The notes: generated by a model from the letters alone, not told the origin. 64,000 nt of DNA from Brevundimonas bacteroides DSM 4726 (GCF_000701445.1 NZ_JNIX01000001.1:1-64000), one strand, 5' to 3'. Counted from the stretch's first letter, positions 23,593 through 33,275 are shown. Program-made: numbers and translations.

Positions 23593-24072
23593 TTACCGTT
23601 CGATAGCGAACTCCAGCGACAGGTCAAAGCGAAGGCGTTCGAGCGCGAGCGTCGACTTGTGACGCTGGACCAGGTCGTCGGCGATCAGCTGGCGCAGCAT
23701 GAAGTCGCGATAGTGTTCGATGTCGCGGAATTGGCCGATGGCCACGAAGTCGGTGTCGCCGCTGACCGCCCAGGCCATCGAAAGCTCGGGCTGTTCCGCC
23801 AGTCGGCGTTCGAACGCCAGGCGTTCGCCGCCGCTGCGCTGGTCCAGCTTGAGCTCGATGATCACGGTCAGGGGCCGGGCGGTATGGCGGGGGTCCACCA
23901 GCGCGACCTCGCCCACGATCAGGCCGCTTTCGCGCAGACGTTTCAGGCGGCGATGGCAGGTGGCCGGAGTCAGGCCTACGGTGTCGCAAAGCTCTGCGAC
24001 GCCGATCCGACTGTTGCGCTGCAACTCCATGAGCAGGCGTCCGTCCAGGACATCGACGAGAACAGGCGGCAT
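23593..24072 (-). CDS. Lrp/AsnC-family transcription regulator
   Basis: About 159 aa from the ATG at 24072 (MPPVLVDVLDGRLLMELQRN), which matches the usual Lrp length; a longer form starting up to 24168 cannot be excluded. An N-terminal helix-turn-helix (GVAELCDTVGLTPATCHRRL) is followed by an AsnC-type ligand domain with the AWAVSGDTDFVAIGQFRDIE segment. These proteins respond to amino acids. It is divergent from a TonB-dependent receptor, with repeated palindromes in the gap that may be its own operators. Confidence 0.85.
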   Translation of the reverse strand: MPPVLVDVLDGRLLMELQRNSRIGVAELCDTVGLTPATCHRRLKRLRESGLIVGEVALVDPRHTARPLTVIIELKLDQRSGGERLAFERRLAEQPELSMAWAVSGDTDFVAIGQFRDIEHYRDFMLRQLIADDLVQRHKSTLALERLRFDLSLEFAIER

Positions 24073-24201
24073 CCAGGACGACCCCAAGAGGGCGCGGCGT
24101 CGCTTCGTCGCGCTGTGCGCCCGGCGGGTGCACTGCTTCAAAAGCGACCCAATCGCCATGGCCGTCAAGTCTAGGTCGCGAAACTAACAGCAAATTAATG
24201 T

Positions 24202-24217
24202 ATTACGAGAGTGTAAT
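24202..24217. promoter_or_regulatory. Candidate Lrp-type operator 1
   Basis: ATTAC-GAGAGT-GTAAT has perfect 5-bp arms about a 6-bp spacer. Lrp/AsnC proteins prefer degenerate, AT-rich palindromes of this size. A second site of the same design is 44 bp away. Confidence 0.45.
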
Positions 24218-24245
24218 TATCCGCCAAGGCGTCGTGCCAGACTCA

Positions 24246-24261
24246 TTTACACACGCGTAAT
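24246..24261. promoter_or_regulatory. Candidate Lrp-type operator 2
   Basis: TTTAC-ACACGC-GTAAT repeats the TTAC-N6-GTAA design of operator 1. The 44-bp centre-to-centre distance is about four helical turns, so both would face the same side of the DNA, as expected for cooperative Lrp octamer binding. Confidence 0.45.
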
Positions 24262-24464
24262 ATGTAATGATGTGGCTATTCCGTGACGAATATTGCAGAT
24301 TATGAATACAGACGTTCAATGTCGCTTGGCTGGCCAAGCAACCGTTCATAGGGTCCCGCTGGGAACAGGGTCGGATCCGCCGACCCTGGAGGGCGTCGCG
24401 TTCGAGTGAGCCATCGGTTCACCGGGACGCAGACGGCCATCGCTTCAGGATCGAGATTTCAACG

Positions 24465-27400
24465 ATGAGACACATCACCCGTTCGCGTCTTCTGGCGACG
24501 ACGATCTTCGCCGGGGCCGTTGTGGCAGCGGCCGCCCCGGCCAACGCCCAGACCGCCGCGCCCCAGGAGGAGGAAGACGCTTCCCAACTGGAAGAAGTCG
24601 TGGTGACGGGCTCTCGCATCCGCCGCAATCCCGCCAATGCGCCGACGCCGCTGATTCAGGTCAGCCGCGAGGACCTGCTGACCTCGGGTCAGTCGACCGT
24701 TATCGATTACCTGGCCACCATCCCGGCCCTATCGAACTCACAGGTGCCCTCCGACACGACGGGCGCGCTAGGCATCGGCGGTCTGGCGCTGCCGAACCTG
24801 CGGTCTCTGGGCACGGGGCGCACCCTGACCCTGGTCGACGGTCGCCGTCATATCGGCTCAGCCGCCGGTTCGCTGGCAGTCGATGCCGACAGCATCCCGC
24901 GTCTGCTGATCGAAAATATCGAGATCGTCACTGGCGGCGCCTCGTCGGTCTACGGCGCCGACGCCGTCTCGGGTGTGTTGAACTTCGTCCTGCGCGACGA
25001 TTTCGAAGGCCTGGAGATCGATGCCAACTACGGCATGATCAACCAGGACGGCCAGACCACACGGCGCCTGTCGGCGCTCTGGGGCGCCAACCTCCTGGAC
25101 GACACGTTGAACGTCTATGGCTTCGCCGAGCATGAGGAAAGCGAGGCCGTCTATTATGAGGACATCGACTGGATGCGCGATGGCTGGGGCCTGGTCGGAA
25201 ACGACGTCGATCCTTCGACGGCCCCCGTTGACGGTGATTACGACAACCTGCTGTGGCGGGACATCCGATCGCTGGGAACGACTAACTGGGGAACTGTGAC
25301 CCTGGCCAACGCCCAGCCGTCCAGCATGACTACCGACGCAGATGTGCCAGTGCCGAACCCGAATTGCACGAGCGCGCTGGCGACGCCCCAGACCACCGAC
25401 AATTGCTTCCCGCTTTTGCCGGGGTTGACCTATGTGTTCTCCGGCCCAACCGCACGCCTGGCCAATTTCGGGCAACGCATCGGTAACACGGGCTACAGCC
25501 GTGGCCTCAACATCGGCGGTGACGGTGTCGGCTTCAACACCCGCGTCAACGTCGACTCCAGCATTCCGCAGTCGGAGTCACAGCGGTTCCAAGTTGGCTT
25601 CAACTTCGACATCACGCCGAACATCGAGCTATACGGCGAAGCCAAGGCGATCTTTGAAGACACCTATCTGACCACCGGTCCCAACTTCAACACAATCTAC
25701 CTGTCGAACCTGTATTCGGGTACCGACACGGCGCCGATCCTCAGCAGCCGCGCGTCGACGCCGCGCCTGTTCACCCTGCGCCTGGACAACGCCTTCCTGC
25801 CGACCAACCTGCAGCAGGCGATCCTGAGTAACACCATCACGAACTACACTGCGCCCACGGCCACGTCGCCGGGCGTGTTGAACCCGGCCACGACCCGTTC
25901 GGCCCCCTATGCACGCTACAGTTCCTGGACCACGGACCGCGACCAGGCCAACACACGCGACCTCCAGCGTTTCGTTCTGGGTGCCCGGGGCTCGCTGGAC
26001 CAGTTGCTGTTCGTCAAGAACCTCGACTGGGACCTGGGCTACACCTACGGCCGGGTCGACATCACCGAGCGTGAAGGCACCGACGACGGCGAACGCTTCT
26101 CCTACGCGGCCGATGCCGTGGTCGATACGGCGGGCGTGCTTGGTACGCCGGGCCGCATCGTTTGTCGCGCTCAGCTGCTGACTGCTGGCGGCGGCACTGT
26201 CACGGACCGAAACACCGGCCTGCAGATCGGCCGAACCGATCCAGATATCGCCCAGTGCGTGCCGCTGAACGTGTTCGGCGAGGGCAACCAGAGCGCGGAG
26301 GCCCTGGCCTATATCCGCGCCGACATCAACTACACCGAGGAGAACACCCAGCAGGACTTCCTCGGCACGGTGGGCGGCCAGCTGTGGGATTTCTGGGGCG
26401 CGGGTCCGATCGGCGTCGTTCTGGGCTACGAGTACCGCAAGGAAACGACCGAGGGCACGGGCCGCTCCGCGGGCGTCGCCGGCCGCTGGCTCCAGGGCAA
26501 TACGGGCGGGGCCTTCCTGCCAGCGTCGTATGAGGCCAATGAAGGCTTCGCCGAGTTGTCGCTTCCTCTGTTCCGCGATCTGTGGCTCGGCGACTACGCC
26601 GAACTGAGCGGTTCGTACCGCTACTCGGACTTCTCGACCACAGGTGGACAGGACGTCTACGGGGTCAACCTGGTCTATCGCCTGAACAGCCAGCTGGCTT
26701 TGCGTTCGAGCGTGAACACTTCCATCCGTGCGCCCGCGCTCGGGGAGTCGTTCGCGCCCCAGTCGCAGACCTTCTTCAACAACCCGCAAGACCCCTGCGA
26801 CGCGCAGCTCATCAACAACCTGGCTGACCGGACCGTTGCCAATCAGCGCATCGCCAACTGCACCACCCTGCTGGGGCAACTGGGTCTGGCGGGTGTCTAT
26901 TCCTTCTCAGATCCGACCGCTGCAAACGCCTATCGTCCGACCTATCCGTCCGGCATCGCCGGCCGCAATGGCGGCAATCCCGCCTTGCTGCCGGAGGACT
27001 CGGAGAGCTTCACCTTCTCGACGGTCTGGACGCCGGACTTCATCCCGAACTTCTCGCTGGTTCTGGACTACTTCGAAATCGAAATTAACAACGTCATCGC
27101 GGCCATCACCGCGCAGACGGCGGTCAACCAGTGCGTCACCGGAGTCGGTCTGAACGGCCCCGCCTGCGCGACTATTTTCCGGGGGACCTCCAATCTGCCC
27201 ACGACGGCCTACGACGATCGTTTCCAGATCGCCGACTTTATCCAGGGATCGATCAACTACGCCCGCCGCGAGACGCGGGGTCTGGACTTCACGGCAAACT
27301 ACTCGAACGACATCGAGAACCTGACCGGTTGGAACCTGGGTCGCGTGGACTACAGGCTGGCGGGCACCTGGCTGATCCAGCAGTCCCAGTTCAACGACAT

Positions 27401-27785
27401 CGCCAACCCGGGCAACATCACGCAACAGGACAGCGAGCTGACCTATCCTCGCGTTCGTTTGACCCAGTCGGTGACCTATGCGCCGACGGATACATGGAGC
27501 GTGAACTGGACCATGGACTGGCAGACGGCGCAGGACATCGTCCAGCCCCGCGCCCTCGTCGGCAACGGCGACAACCGCGCCGCGCAGTATCTCAACACCC
27601 GAAACTTCGCCCGCCACGACTTCACCGTCCGGGCCGATCTGCGGGACGATCTGTCGGTTCGGTTCGGTGTCGTCAACGCCTTCGACAGCGAGCCAGCACG
27701 CTGGCTGGCGGCCGGTGTGATCTACAACAACTTCGATCCTTACGGCCGACGCTTCTTCATCGGCCTCAACTACAGGCCTTGGTAA
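24465..27785 (+). CDS. TonB-dependent outer-membrane receptor
   Basis: A large 1106-aa receptor with a signal peptide (cleavage near PANAQTA), a TonB-box/plug start EEVVVTGSRIRRNPANAPTP, and a plug domain with RTLTLVDGRRHIG and the ASSVYGADAVSGVLNFVLRD signature. A long beta-barrel follows, ending RFFIGLNYRPW. The size and plug type are like Caulobacterales and sphingomonad receptors for oligosaccharides or other large substrates; the substrate cannot be told. The divergent Lrp-type gene may control it. Confidence 0.92.
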   Translation: MRHITRSRLLATTIFAGAVVAAAAPANAQTAAPQEEEDASQLEEVVVTGSRIRRNPANAPTPLIQVSREDLLTSGQSTVIDYLATIPALSNSQVPSDTTGALGIGGLALPNLRSLGTGRTLTLVDGRRHIGSAAGSLAVDADSIPRLLIENIEIVTGGASSVYGADAVSGVLNFVLRDDFEGLEIDANYGMINQDGQTTRRLSALWGANLLDDTLNVYGFAEHEESEAVYYEDIDWMRDGWGLVGNDVDPSTAPVDGDYDNLLWRDIRSLGTTNWGTVTLANAQPSSMTTDADVPVPNPNCTSALATPQTTDNCFPLLPGLTYVFSGPTARLANFGQRIGNTGYSRGLNIGGDGVGFNTRVNVDSSIPQSESQRFQVGFNFDITPNIELYGEAKAIFEDTYLTTGPNFNTIYLSNLYSGTDTAPILSSRASTPRLFTLRLDNAFLPTNLQQAILSNTITNYTAPTATSPGVLNPATTRSAPYARYSSWTTDRDQANTRDLQRFVLGARGSLDQLLFVKNLDWDLGYTYGRVDITEREGTDDGERFSYAADAVVDTAGVLGTPGRIVCRAQLLTAGGGTVTDRNTGLQIGRTDPDIAQCVPLNVFGEGNQSAEALAYIRADINYTEENTQQDFLGTVGGQLWDFWGAGPIGVVLGYEYRKETTEGTGRSAGVAGRWLQGNTGGAFLPASYEANEGFAELSLPLFRDLWLGDYAELSGSYRYSDFSTTGGQDVYGVNLVYRLNSQLALRSSVNTSIRAPALGESFAPQSQTFFNNPQDPCDAQLINNLADRTVANQRIANCTTLLGQLGLAGVYSFSDPTAANAYRPTYPSGIAGRNGGNPALLPEDSESFTFSTVWTPDFIPNFSLVLDYFEIEINNVIAAITAQTAVNQCVTGVGLNGPACATIFRGTSNLPTTAYDDRFQIADFIQGSINYARRETRGLDFTANYSNDIENLTGWNLGRVDYRLAGTWLIQQSQFNDIANPGNITQQDSELTYPRVRLTQSVTYAPTDTWSVNWTMDWQTAQDIVQPRALVGNGDNRAAQYLNTRNFARHDFTVRADLRDDLSVRFGVVNAFDSEPARWLAAGVIYNNFDPYGRRFFIGLNYRPW

Positions 27786-27797
27786 GCCCTCATCCGG

Positions 27798-27896
27798 ATG
27801 AGTCACCGGGTACCGGTCAGGCGGACCGAAAGCACGAGGAAATCCGGTCGACTCTATGGCCGTCGCTTCTTCCTGGGCGTCAACGTCCGGTTCTGA
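27798..27896 (+). pseudogene. Remnant C-terminus of a second TonB-dependent receptor
   Basis: A 32-codon open stretch just after the receptor ends in YGRRFFLGVNVRF and a stop. This repeats the receptor's own last strand (YGRRFFIGLNYRPW) and has the aromatic terminal residue typical of outer-membrane proteins. The residues before it (VPVRRTESTRKSG) are unlike a barrel. It is most simply the last strand of a tandem paralogue whose body was deleted. Confidence 0.55.
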
Positions 27897-27920
27897 TCCC
27901 CACCCTGACCTGAGGGGAGG

Positions 27921-27955
27921 AGGCCCCGCCGGTTCGCCGGCGGGGCCTTTCGTTT
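27921..27955 (+). terminator. Intrinsic terminator after the TonB receptor
   Basis: A perfect 12-bp stem (AGGCCCCGCCGG with complement) closed by a TTCG tetraloop, then TTTCGTTT. It ends the receptor transcript and shows that the following membrane-protein gene is transcribed separately. Confidence 0.85.
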
Positions 27956-28029
27956 GGCCGAACGTTGTCGTGCAAGACGGCGGCGACCCGATCGGCTATG
28001 TCTCGCCGCGAACGGCTTGGGGGCAGACC

Positions 28030-29757
28030 GTGACAGGGCATCAGCGGGATTTCGCGCGCAGGGTCGTGCCATTGGCGACTGTGGGTCTGTTCGTCATGGC
28101 GATCGCCATGATGCTGATCGCGCGGTTCCAGAACGTGAACCCGGTCGTCCTGCCGTTCCTGCAGAGGGCGGCGGCACCCGCGCTCTATGCCCAGGACATG
28201 TATTTGAACGCGGCGATCGTGGCGCGGTCGTCCGTGGTGTTTCCTCTGCTGGAAGCCCTGCAGTTGGACATGACAGCGCCAGCGCCGGTGATCGCGGCGT
28301 ATCTGGCGGCTGCGGGCGTCGCGGGGTGGGGCGTCTGGCGCATTCTGACCGGGCCGCTGGGGGTCGCGCGGCCGGTGATGGCGCTGATGCTGCTGTTTCT
28401 GGCCATCTTCGCCGATTTCAAGCTGGTGGAGTTCAACAAGGGCGGGTGGATCTTCGAGCACAACTTTAGCCTGACCATGCTGGCGGCGGCCGGGCGGGTC
28501 TGGTTCCTGTATGCGTTGCTCGCGTGGCGACCGGTGCTGATGGCGGCGGTGCTGATCCCGATCAACCTGTTCGCGTTCAAGGTCGGGTGGCCGCTGGTGC
28601 TGATCGGCGGGGCGGCGATGCTCTGGCGACGCGAACGGTCGGTCTGGCCCTGGGCGCTGCTGGCCTTGGCCATGGTCGTGCCGGTGTGGGCGGCCCTGAC
28701 CCAGTCGGCACGGCTGCCGACCGAAGAGGCGAGAGCGGTGCTGGAGGTGCTGAAGGCGGCCTATACCCGAGAGGACGATCCCTTCGCCATCTCTTGGATG
28801 TCCAAGGCCCTGTTCGTCGCGGGGCTCGGTTTCCTGTGGTTCCGGGGGGTGTCTTACGGGCCGACCGTCGGAGTGGGACTGCGGGTGATCGTCGTCGTTT
28901 CGGCGGCGATCTTTGTCGGGGGCGGCCTCTATTTCGCCCTGTCGGACAGTCTGCCGCCGGTTCCGGCGCTCGTGCTCCTGAGCCCGGCGCGCGCGCTGGA
29001 GACCGTGGGCCTGGCGGCCTATCTGCTGGCGCTGGGCGAGGTCGTACGGGCGCCGGCCCTGAAGACGCCGGAGAAGATTCCCCTGCTGCTGTCGCTGACG
29101 GTGCTGAAGGTGACGCCGGACCTGACCTGGGTGGTTCTGGCGACGCTGCTGGCGCTCGTGGCGGGGGTGGTCTGGCTGGCCAGGCGCTGGCTGGAGGGGC
29201 GTTGGCCGGTCGTCGGGCGGATGGCCGAGGGCCTGAGCCTGACCGGCATGATCGCCCTGGCCGCGCCTCTGATGGCCGCCGTGTTTCTGTTGAATCTGGC
29301 GGGGGGGCGAACGGTCCAGGCCCATGATGCGGGCCTCGGGTTTCGGGACGCGGCGATCTCCCCAAGGGCGGCCGATATGTTGCAGGCGATCCGGGCGGAG
29401 AGCCAGGATCGACGTCTGATCTTTCTCGATCTCGGGAGCCAGGGCTGGGCGGCGGCGCGGTGGAACGCGTCGGCGCGCAAGTCCGGCATCGCAGGCGATC
29501 CCTACTACCTGCCGCGCCATGCGCTGATGGAGCGACAGGCGCAGCAGAACGCGTTGATCCTGCGCCTGACCGAAGAGGTCGAGGCCCGGCAGGTGTCAGC
29601 GGAAACGAGCGCGCAGCTGTCCGCCTGTCACGCGCGCGTCGTCGCGCCGGAAGAGGCGCAGGCCGCGCTGAACGGATGGACGACCGTCGCGCGCTACGGC
29701 GACTGGGTTGAGCTGGCGCCGCCCCCGGCGACGCCGCTCGATCCGGTGTGCGGCTGA
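28030..29757 (+). CDS. Polytopic inner-membrane protein, unknown function
   Basis: About 575 aa with roughly ten hydrophobic segments in the first 430 residues, then a hydrophilic C-terminal region of about 140 residues (from TVQAHDAGLGF) with a few conserved-looking stretches such as IFLDLGSQGWAAARW. I do not recognise a family; a membrane-bound transferase is one option. The GTG at 28030 has a GGGGGC ribosome-like site. Earlier in-frame starts (from 27856) would read through the terminator, though a GTG at 27970 is possible. It converges with the helicase gene, with 4 bp between stops. Confidence 0.6.
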   Translation: MTGHQRDFARRVVPLATVGLFVMAIAMMLIARFQNVNPVVLPFLQRAAAPALYAQDMYLNAAIVARSSVVFPLLEALQLDMTAPAPVIAAYLAAAGVAGWGVWRILTGPLGVARPVMALMLLFLAIFADFKLVEFNKGGWIFEHNFSLTMLAAAGRVWFLYALLAWRPVLMAAVLIPINLFAFKVGWPLVLIGGAAMLWRRERSVWPWALLALAMVVPVWAALTQSARLPTEEARAVLEVLKAAYTREDDPFAISWMSKALFVAGLGFLWFRGVSYGPTVGVGLRVIVVVSAAIFVGGGLYFALSDSLPPVPALVLLSPARALETVGLAAYLLALGEVVRAPALKTPEKIPLLLSLTVLKVTPDLTWVVLATLLALVAGVVWLARRWLEGRWPVVGRMAEGLSLTGMIALAAPLMAAVFLLNLAGGRTVQAHDAGLGFRDAAISPRAADMLQAIRAESQDRRLIFLDLGSQGWAAARWNASARKSGIAGDPYYLPRHALMERQAQQNALILRLTEEVEARQVSAETSAQLSACHARVVAPEEAQAALNGWTTVARYGDWVELAPPPATPLDPVCG

Positions 29758-29761
29758 TCGA

Positions 29762-31270
29762 TCAGCCGTTGGCGGCGAAGCCCTTGCCGCCGTTGGACGG
29801 GCGGCGACGGCGGGGACGGCGACGGATTTCACCTTCCTTCACCGGCTGAGCGGCGGCGCGGGCGTCCGCCTGAGGCGCGCGGCTGCGGGCGCGGTCGGCG
29901 GCCAGGGGGTCGAAGGGCGTCGTCGGCGCGATGGCGCGATCGCCGCCGCCCTGGCCGCGATGGCCCTTGCGCTGGCGATGCGGCTGGCCGCCATGGGGGG
30001 CTTTGACGCCCTCGCGGCGCGGGTTGCGGGGGCCGCGTGACTGCTGCTGGTTATCGCCACGCACGTCGTCGGGCATGGAGGCCTTCTTGCCGACGCCGGC
30101 CGCCATGATGGAGGCGTCGAGACGGCCGAGCGAAGCGTCGTTTCTGCGATCCACGGCCGGGATCTTCTGGCGGGTGACCTTTTCGATGTCGCGCAGCAGC
30201 TTCATCTCGTCGCCGGCGACGAAGCTGACGGCCGAGCCGTCCTTGCCCGCCCGCGCGGTGCGGCCGATGCGGTGGACGTAGGCCTCGGGCACGAAGGGCA
30301 GCTCGAAGTTGACGACGTGGGAGACGTTGTCGACGTCGATGCCGCGCGCGGCGATGTCGGTGGCGACTAGCACCCGCAGCTTGCCGGCCTTGAAGGCGGC
30401 GAGCGTGCGCTCACGCTGGGGCTGGGACTTGTTGCCGTGGATGGCGCCGGCCTGGACGCCGCCGGCCTCCAGATAGGCCGCGACCTTGTCGGCGCCATGC
30501 TTGGTCTTGGTGAAGACCAGGCAGCGCGAATAGTTGGGATCGGAGAACATCTCGGTCAGGAGGGCGCGTTTGCGCCCCTGTTCGACCCAGATGACCGACT
30601 GGTTGATGCGCTCGACCGTGGTCGACTGCGGCGTGACCTGGACCTTGACCGGGTCTTTCAGCAGGTCTCCAGCCAGCTTGCCAATTTCGGACGGCATGGT
30701 GGCCGAGAAGAACAGGTTCTGGCGACGGTGGGGCAGGCGGGCGACGACCTGGCGGATCGGCTTGACGAAGCCGAGGTCCAGCATCTGGTCGGCCTCGTCG
30801 AGCACGAAGATCTCGGTGGTCGAGAGGTCCAGCGTCTTCTGCTGCATGTGATCCAGAAGACGGCCGGGCGTGGCGACCAGGACGTCCAGCCCCTGTTGCA
30901 GGGCGCGTTCCTGGGGCCCGTAGCTGACGCCGCCGAAGACGACCGCGACGCGGAAGCCCAGGTGACGGCCATAGGCCTTAAAGCTATCGGCGATCTGGGT
31001 GGCCAGTTCGCGCGTCGGCGACAGGATCAGGGCGCGGGTCGTGCGGGGCAGGGGCGCGGTGCGGTTTTCGGCGAGCCGATGCAGGATCGGCAGGGCGAAG
31101 GCCGCGGTCTTGCCGGTGCCGGTCTGGGCGATGCCCAGCAGATCCTTGCCGGTCATGACCGAGGGAATGGCCTGGGCCTGGATCGGGGTGGGGGTGACGT
31201 AGCCCTCGGTCGCGAGGGCGGTCAGCAGGGCCTTGTTCAGGCCGAAGGAGTCGAAGGTCTTGGCGCTCAT
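29762..31270 (-). CDS. DEAD-box RNA helicase, RhlE type
   Basis: A 502-aa ATP-dependent RNA helicase. Motifs in order: Q motif FDSFGLNKALLTAL, motif I AQTGTGKT, PTRELA, TPGRLL, motif II VLDEADQML, motif III FFSATMP, then LVATDIAARGIDVD and HRIGRTARAG. The C-terminal ~100 residues are rich in Arg, Gly and Pro (RRRPRRRRPSNGGKG), as in RhlE proteins that remodel ribosomal or structured RNA, often in the cold. The ATG at 31270 begins MSAKTFDSFGLN; longer frames upstream add no family sequence. Confidence 0.92.
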   Translation of the reverse strand: MSAKTFDSFGLNKALLTALATEGYVTPTPIQAQAIPSVMTGKDLLGIAQTGTGKTAAFALPILHRLAENRTAPLPRTTRALILSPTRELATQIADSFKAYGRHLGFRVAVVFGGVSYGPQERALQQGLDVLVATPGRLLDHMQQKTLDLSTTEIFVLDEADQMLDLGFVKPIRQVVARLPHRRQNLFFSATMPSEIGKLAGDLLKDPVKVQVTPQSTTVERINQSVIWVEQGRKRALLTEMFSDPNYSRCLVFTKTKHGADKVAAYLEAGGVQAGAIHGNKSQPQRERTLAAFKAGKLRVLVATDIAARGIDVDNVSHVVNFELPFVPEAYVHRIGRTARAGKDGSAVSFVAGDEMKLLRDIEKVTRQKIPAVDRRNDASLGRLDASIMAAGVGKKASMPDDVRGDNQQQSRGPRNPRREGVKAPHGGQPHRQRKGHRGQGGGDRAIAPTTPFDPLAADRARSRAPQADARAAAQPVKEGEIRRRPRRRRPSNGGKGFAANG

Positions 31271-31546
31271 GGGAGCGGTTTTCTTTCGCGTGCGACGACG
31301 CGCATCGGCCGGGCGGGAAACGCCAAAGGACCGCGCGCCGTCTGTCCCGCGCCGATGGGGCGAGGGCTTTGACGGGCGCCGCCCCGCGTGTCCGGGCAGC
31401 GAATGAAGCTCGAGGAGCCTGCGTCTTCTACAGAGCGGTCTTCGTCTTGGGTGAAGACCCACACGCGCTGGAGACGCCGGGGCCGCAAAGGTGCGACGGA
31501 AGGGCACATGGGCTTCGATTACGGTGAAGTCAAGGCGGAGCGCGGT

Positions 31547-33112
31547 TCACGTCCCCGGCTGAATGTAGGGAACCCGCGCGAACAGGCGGCGTTCGCCGCC
31601 TCTGGGATCGTCCTCCATGCGGGGCGGGACGTCCATGATCATGGTCTGGCGGCGCGTCAGGTCGTAGGGCGTCCAGGCGGGCAGGCCGGGGTGGTTGGGG
31701 TCGCCGGTCCGGGCGAAGGCGGCGAAGGCTCCGGACAGGATGTCGGCCATCGGTTGCGCCTGAGGCCCCTGGGCGCGGCTGCCGGGAGCGGCGACGGTGT
31801 CGAGGGCCAGCGGGATGTCGTCGGTGTGCATGGCCCCGCGACGGCCGCCGTCGATGGGGCTGGTCCAGTTCAGTTGGTAGACGAACGCGGGGGTTCCGGC
31901 TGCCGCTCGAGCCTCGGCCTCGATGATCGCCCCGCGCCAGGACCTGGCGGCGGTGGTCGCGGCGAAGAAGACGTCGCTGGGCGACCAGTCCGGATGCATG
32001 GCGCGATAGGCGGCGATGACGCCCTCGGGCGCGACGTCGATGCGCATGTTGGCCAGCGTCATGCGGCCGGGCAGGTCGTCCCACGTCAGGGCGTGGTTGG
32101 CCGGATCGCCGCCGAGGAAGGCGCGGGTCTCGTCGCGGGTGTTGCCGATGATCATGGGAATGGCGGCCGACTGGGTGGGCGCGTCCGGGTAGAAGGGGTG
32201 CCGCGTCAGAGTGCGGTCGTCCAGCACCGGGCCGAAGTAGAGTGAGCCGTAGCCGAGGACGGGATCAGTGATCTCCGCGGCACGGAGCAGGCGGTCGACG
32301 GGGAGGTTCGCGACGTCTGCGGCACGGTCGGGCGGCAGGTCCAGCGCGTCGAGCCAGGCCGTGGCGCGGCGAGTGGCGTTCATCGGGCCGGACGCCGTGA
32401 CCTGCTGGCCGCTCATGGTCGCGACGCGATGGAACAGGCCGGCGGCGGACGGCGTGGCCATCAGCGTGGCGATCTTGGCTCCACCGCCGGATTGGCCGAA
32501 GACCATGACGCGGGACGGGTCGCCGCCGAAGCCCGCGATGTTGTTGCGCACCCATCGCAGCGCCAGGATCAGGTCGAGCTGGCCCGCATTGCCGCTGTCG
32601 GCGAAGGCGGGGCCGGCGAAGCGGGCCAGATAGGCGTAGCCGAAGAGGTTCAGCCGGTGGTTCAGGGTGACGACCACGACGTCGTTGCGAGCCGCCAGCC
32701 GCGTCCCGTCGTAGAGGGGGCTGGAGCCGGAGCCGGTCGAGTAGCCGCCGCCGTGGATGTAGACCATGACCGGGCGCCGTTCAGCGTCGAGTCCCGGCGT
32801 CCAGACGTTGAGGAAGAGGCAGTCCTCGCTCTGGTTCAGCTCAGGGCCGGTCTGAGGGCTGGCCGGGCCGTAGGCGAAGGCGTCGGCGGGGTCAGCCCAG
32901 GGTCTGGGCGGCGCAGACGGCTGAAAGCGGCGCTGGCCGGTATCGGCGCCGTAGCGAATGCCCTTGAAGACGGTCACGCCGCCGTCGCGATAGCCGCGCA
33001 CAGGACCGTTCGTCGTCGGAGCGACCGGGTGGTCGATCCTCTGCTGGCGGGTGAAGCCGCTCAAGGTCGGGAGCAACAGACCCGTCATGACTGTGCGGCG
33101 CCGAAGCTTCAT
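31547..33112 (-). CDS. Type B carboxylesterase with Tat-like signal
   Basis: A 521-aa esterase/lipase. The N-terminus MKLRRRTVMTGLLLPTLSGF has adjacent arginines before a hydrophobic stretch, resembling a Tat export signal, so it probably acts in the periplasm. The nucleophile elbow FGQSGGGAKI, oxyanion motif YIHGGGYSTG, the SEDCLFLNVW signature, an acidic residue around NTRDETRAF, and a His in MHTDDIPLAL complete a Ser-Glu-His triad. A GGGAGAG ribosome site fixes the start. Substrate unknown. Confidence 0.88.
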   Translation of the reverse strand: MKLRRRTVMTGLLLPTLSGFTRQQRIDHPVAPTTNGPVRGYRDGGVTVFKGIRYGADTGQRRFQPSAPPRPWADPADAFAYGPASPQTGPELNQSEDCLFLNVWTPGLDAERRPVMVYIHGGGYSTGSGSSPLYDGTRLAARNDVVVVTLNHRLNLFGYAYLARFAGPAFADSGNAGQLDLILALRWVRNNIAGFGGDPSRVMVFGQSGGGAKIATLMATPSAAGLFHRVATMSGQQVTASGPMNATRRATAWLDALDLPPDRAADVANLPVDRLLRAAEITDPVLGYGSLYFGPVLDDRTLTRHPFYPDAPTQSAAIPMIIGNTRDETRAFLGGDPANHALTWDDLPGRMTLANMRIDVAPEGVIAAYRAMHPDWSPSDVFFAATTAARSWRGAIIEAEARAAAGTPAFVYQLNWTSPIDGGRRGAMHTDDIPLALDTVAAPGSRAQGPQAQPMADILSGAFAAFARTGDPNHPGLPAWTPYDLTRRQTMIMDVPPRMEDDPRGGERRLFARVPYIQPGT

Positions 33113-33275
33113 CCCACTCTCCCTGCACCTCGGGCGCAAGTCAGCCTAGGCGGCGCGATCCGAGCTGTCACCGGTGTCAATCGTGGCGATGCTTGCGCCC
33201 GCGCGCCCGGCCCGCTCTAGTGCGATCACGCATTGTTACGAGCTGCCTCCCCGGTCCGGCTCGACGGAGATCCGC

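Larger units (their letters stand above)
24073..24464. other. AT-rich regulatory gap between lrp-type gene and TonB receptor gene
   Basis: No short gene is convincing in the 392 bp. The central part (about 24190-24310) is AT-rich and holds two copies of a TTAC-N6-GTAA palindrome, annotated separately. The rest is GC-rich leader sequence before the receptor gene, with no clear terminator. Confidence 0.5.

Noticed and set aside
27856..28029. Extended N-terminus of the membrane protein starting at 27856
   Set aside because: It would translate the receptor remnant in another frame and run through a strong terminator; the GTG at 28030 is better placed.
33166..33180. TGTCACCGGTGTCAA between the esterase gene and glcB as a photosynthesis operator
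   Set aside because: Spacing does not fit TGT-N12-ACA; only the short CACCGGTG core is symmetric and it may be chance.
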